Shown in pieces: positions 5,965 through 6,937 of a stretch of 6,937 nt of DNA (the stretch's first letter is position 1; every line of letters begins with the position of its first letter). The notes under the pieces are model-generated. The model was not told the origin of the DNA, did no database searches, and saw only the letters and a list, made by a program, of their open reading frames with translations. Location: the NCBI GenBank assembly GCA_003542295.1, contig DPKX01000130.1:4384-11320 (forward strand). The letters are read 5' to 3'. The position numbers and the translations under genes were made by a program. Origin of the DNA: Candidatus Atribacter hydrocarboniphilus (GTDB taxonomy: Bacteria; Atribacterota; Atribacteria; Atribacterales; Atribacteraceae).

Positions 5965-6925
5965 TGGTCAACTGAAGAAAAAAACTGCGGGTTTACCTGC
6001 TTTTTTACGGAATCAAACCTTCTTTCTGTTAATTGTGATTGTTTTGCTTTCGATCGTTTTTGGTTCGATTAATCCTCGTTTTTTAACCTGGAGAAATTTG
6101 TTGGCGGTTTTTCAACAAATCACCGTTCTGGGGATTGCAACCATGGCCATGGCTCTTTTGCTCATTTCAGGGGGGATTGATTTATCAATTGGCTCGATGA
6201 TCGGTCTTTCCAGTGTAGTTATTTGTACACTGATCATGAGAGGATCGAACGTCGGTTTGGCGATATTCATTGGTTTTGGGATTCCGGTGTTTTGTGGCTT
6301 TATTAATGGTGTAATTGTCAGTAAAAGTAAATGCGTCCCTCTCATTGTTACTCTAGGGATGAATTATGTATATTATGGCTTGGCTTTGGTTATATCACAG
6401 GGTCTATTTCTCTCAATGAAGGGAAATTTTCAATTTTTAGGACGAGGCCGGGTTTTTGGAGTTCCCATGCCGATGATTATAGTCATTGTAATGGTTTTTG
6501 CCACCCATTTTTTACTTACTTATACCAAATATGGTCGGCGTTTAGTGGCGATGGGGGGCAATGAACAACTCGCCTATCTTTCCGGTATTAACGTTGACCG
6601 TTTGAAGATTATGAACTATACCCTGAGCGGAGCGATTATTGGCTTGGCATCTTTGGTTTTAGTTTCCCGCTTAGGAAATGTTTTGGCGAATGCCGGTGAA
6701 GGTTATGAATTAAGAACATTAGCCGCCGCTATCATTGGGGGAGTAACCTTTGAAGGAGGACGGGGCACCATTGCTGGTACTTTTTTGGGTGTTATCTTAT
6801 TAGGGATTGTCCAAAACGGTTTGAATATTTTGAATGTTTCATCCTATTTTCAGACTTTGGCTGTTGGGATTATTATCGTAGTTGCCGTAGTGGTAAGTAA
6901 TCTGGAAAAAATACGAAATCGATAA
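5942..6925 (+). CDS. Sugar ABC transporter permease (CUT2/RbsC-like, system 2)
   Basis: This inner-membrane channel subunit (BPD_transp_2 family, 327 aa) completes system 2. A basic polar tail (1-24, with LKKKT) precedes the first membrane segment at about 26-41; roughly nine or ten hydrophobic segments follow. Family marks are ISGGIDLSIGS (75-85), CGFINGVIVS (118-127), VTLGMNYVYYG (136-146, where most relatives have an Arg-Gly after the helix), the ATPase-contact loop AMGGNEQLAYLSGI (203-216) and AAAIIGGVTFEGGRG (261-275). It overlaps the ATPase gene by 23 bases, implying translational coupling. GGGGTGA (5932-5938) is the ribosome site; spacing suits the second ATG (5945) slightly better than the first. 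Only 12 bases follow the stop, so whether more genes belong to this operon is unseen. Confidence 0.93.
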   Translation: MMDNPKSDGQLKKKTAGLPAFLRNQTFFLLIVIVLLSIVFGSINPRFLTWRNLLAVFQQITVLGIATMAMALLLISGGIDLSIGSMIGLSSVVICTLIMRGSNVGLAIFIGFGIPVFCGFINGVIVSKSKCVPLIVTLGMNYVYYGLALVISQGLFLSMKGNFQFLGRGRVFGVPMPMIIVIVMVFATHFLLTYTKYGRRLVAMGGNEQLAYLSGINVDRLKIMNYTLSGAIIGLASLVLVSRLGNVLANAGEGYELRTLAAAIIGGVTFEGGRGTIAGTFLGVILLGIVQNGLNILNVSSYFQTLAVGIIIVVAVVVSNLEKIRNR

Positions 6926-6937
6926 AATTTTACAAGG

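Overview
The window holds two complete, adjacent ABC importers of the CUT2 (ribose/RbsABC-like) sugar-uptake class, all on the + strand, with six genes and almost no spare DNA. I see no enzymes, regulators, RNA genes, mobile elements or CRISPR array. The organism cannot be named from this stretch. The DNA is AT-rich and most genes have strong purine-rich ribosome binding sites. Both binding proteins carry Sec signal peptides without a lipobox, so they are probably free in a periplasm. That points to a two-membraned (diderm) anaerobe-like lineage such as Thermotogota or Atribacterota rather than a monoderm Bacillota, but this is an inference.

Layout. Bases 1-120 are non-coding and carry a REP-like imperfect hairpin (86-120) plus the truncated edge of an inverted copy at the left border. 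Bases 121-301 hold a promoter with a perfect -35 box, overlapped by a 12-bp palindrome that could be an operator. System 1 follows: binding protein (302-1309), permease (1462-2466) and a half-size, single-domain ATPase (2480-3262). An 80-bp gap then carries a second promoter overlapped by a 16-bp palindrome. System 2 follows: binding protein (3343-4344), a strong intrinsic terminator, a full-size two-domain RbsA-type ATPase (4426-5964) and a permease (5942-6925) that overlaps the ATPase gene.

How they work together. In each set the binding protein captures a ligand outside the inner membrane, two permease copies form the channel, and ATP hydrolysis drives import. The two sets solve the ATPase problem differently. 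System 1 should use a homodimer of a short ATPase with two intact sites. System 2 uses one fused ATPase in which one composite site looks consensus and the other is degenerate on both of its faces. Both sets place an RNA hairpin directly after the binding-protein gene, which fits making more binding protein than membrane parts. In system 1 the permease ribosome binding site can also pair with the hairpin's 3' flank.

The most unusual protein is the second binding protein. It has lost most of the residues that contact sugar in ribose-binding protein and has a CxxC pair, so its ligand may not be an ordinary pentose. Otherwise the region looks like ordinary transport DNA. I did not find a convincing new system.
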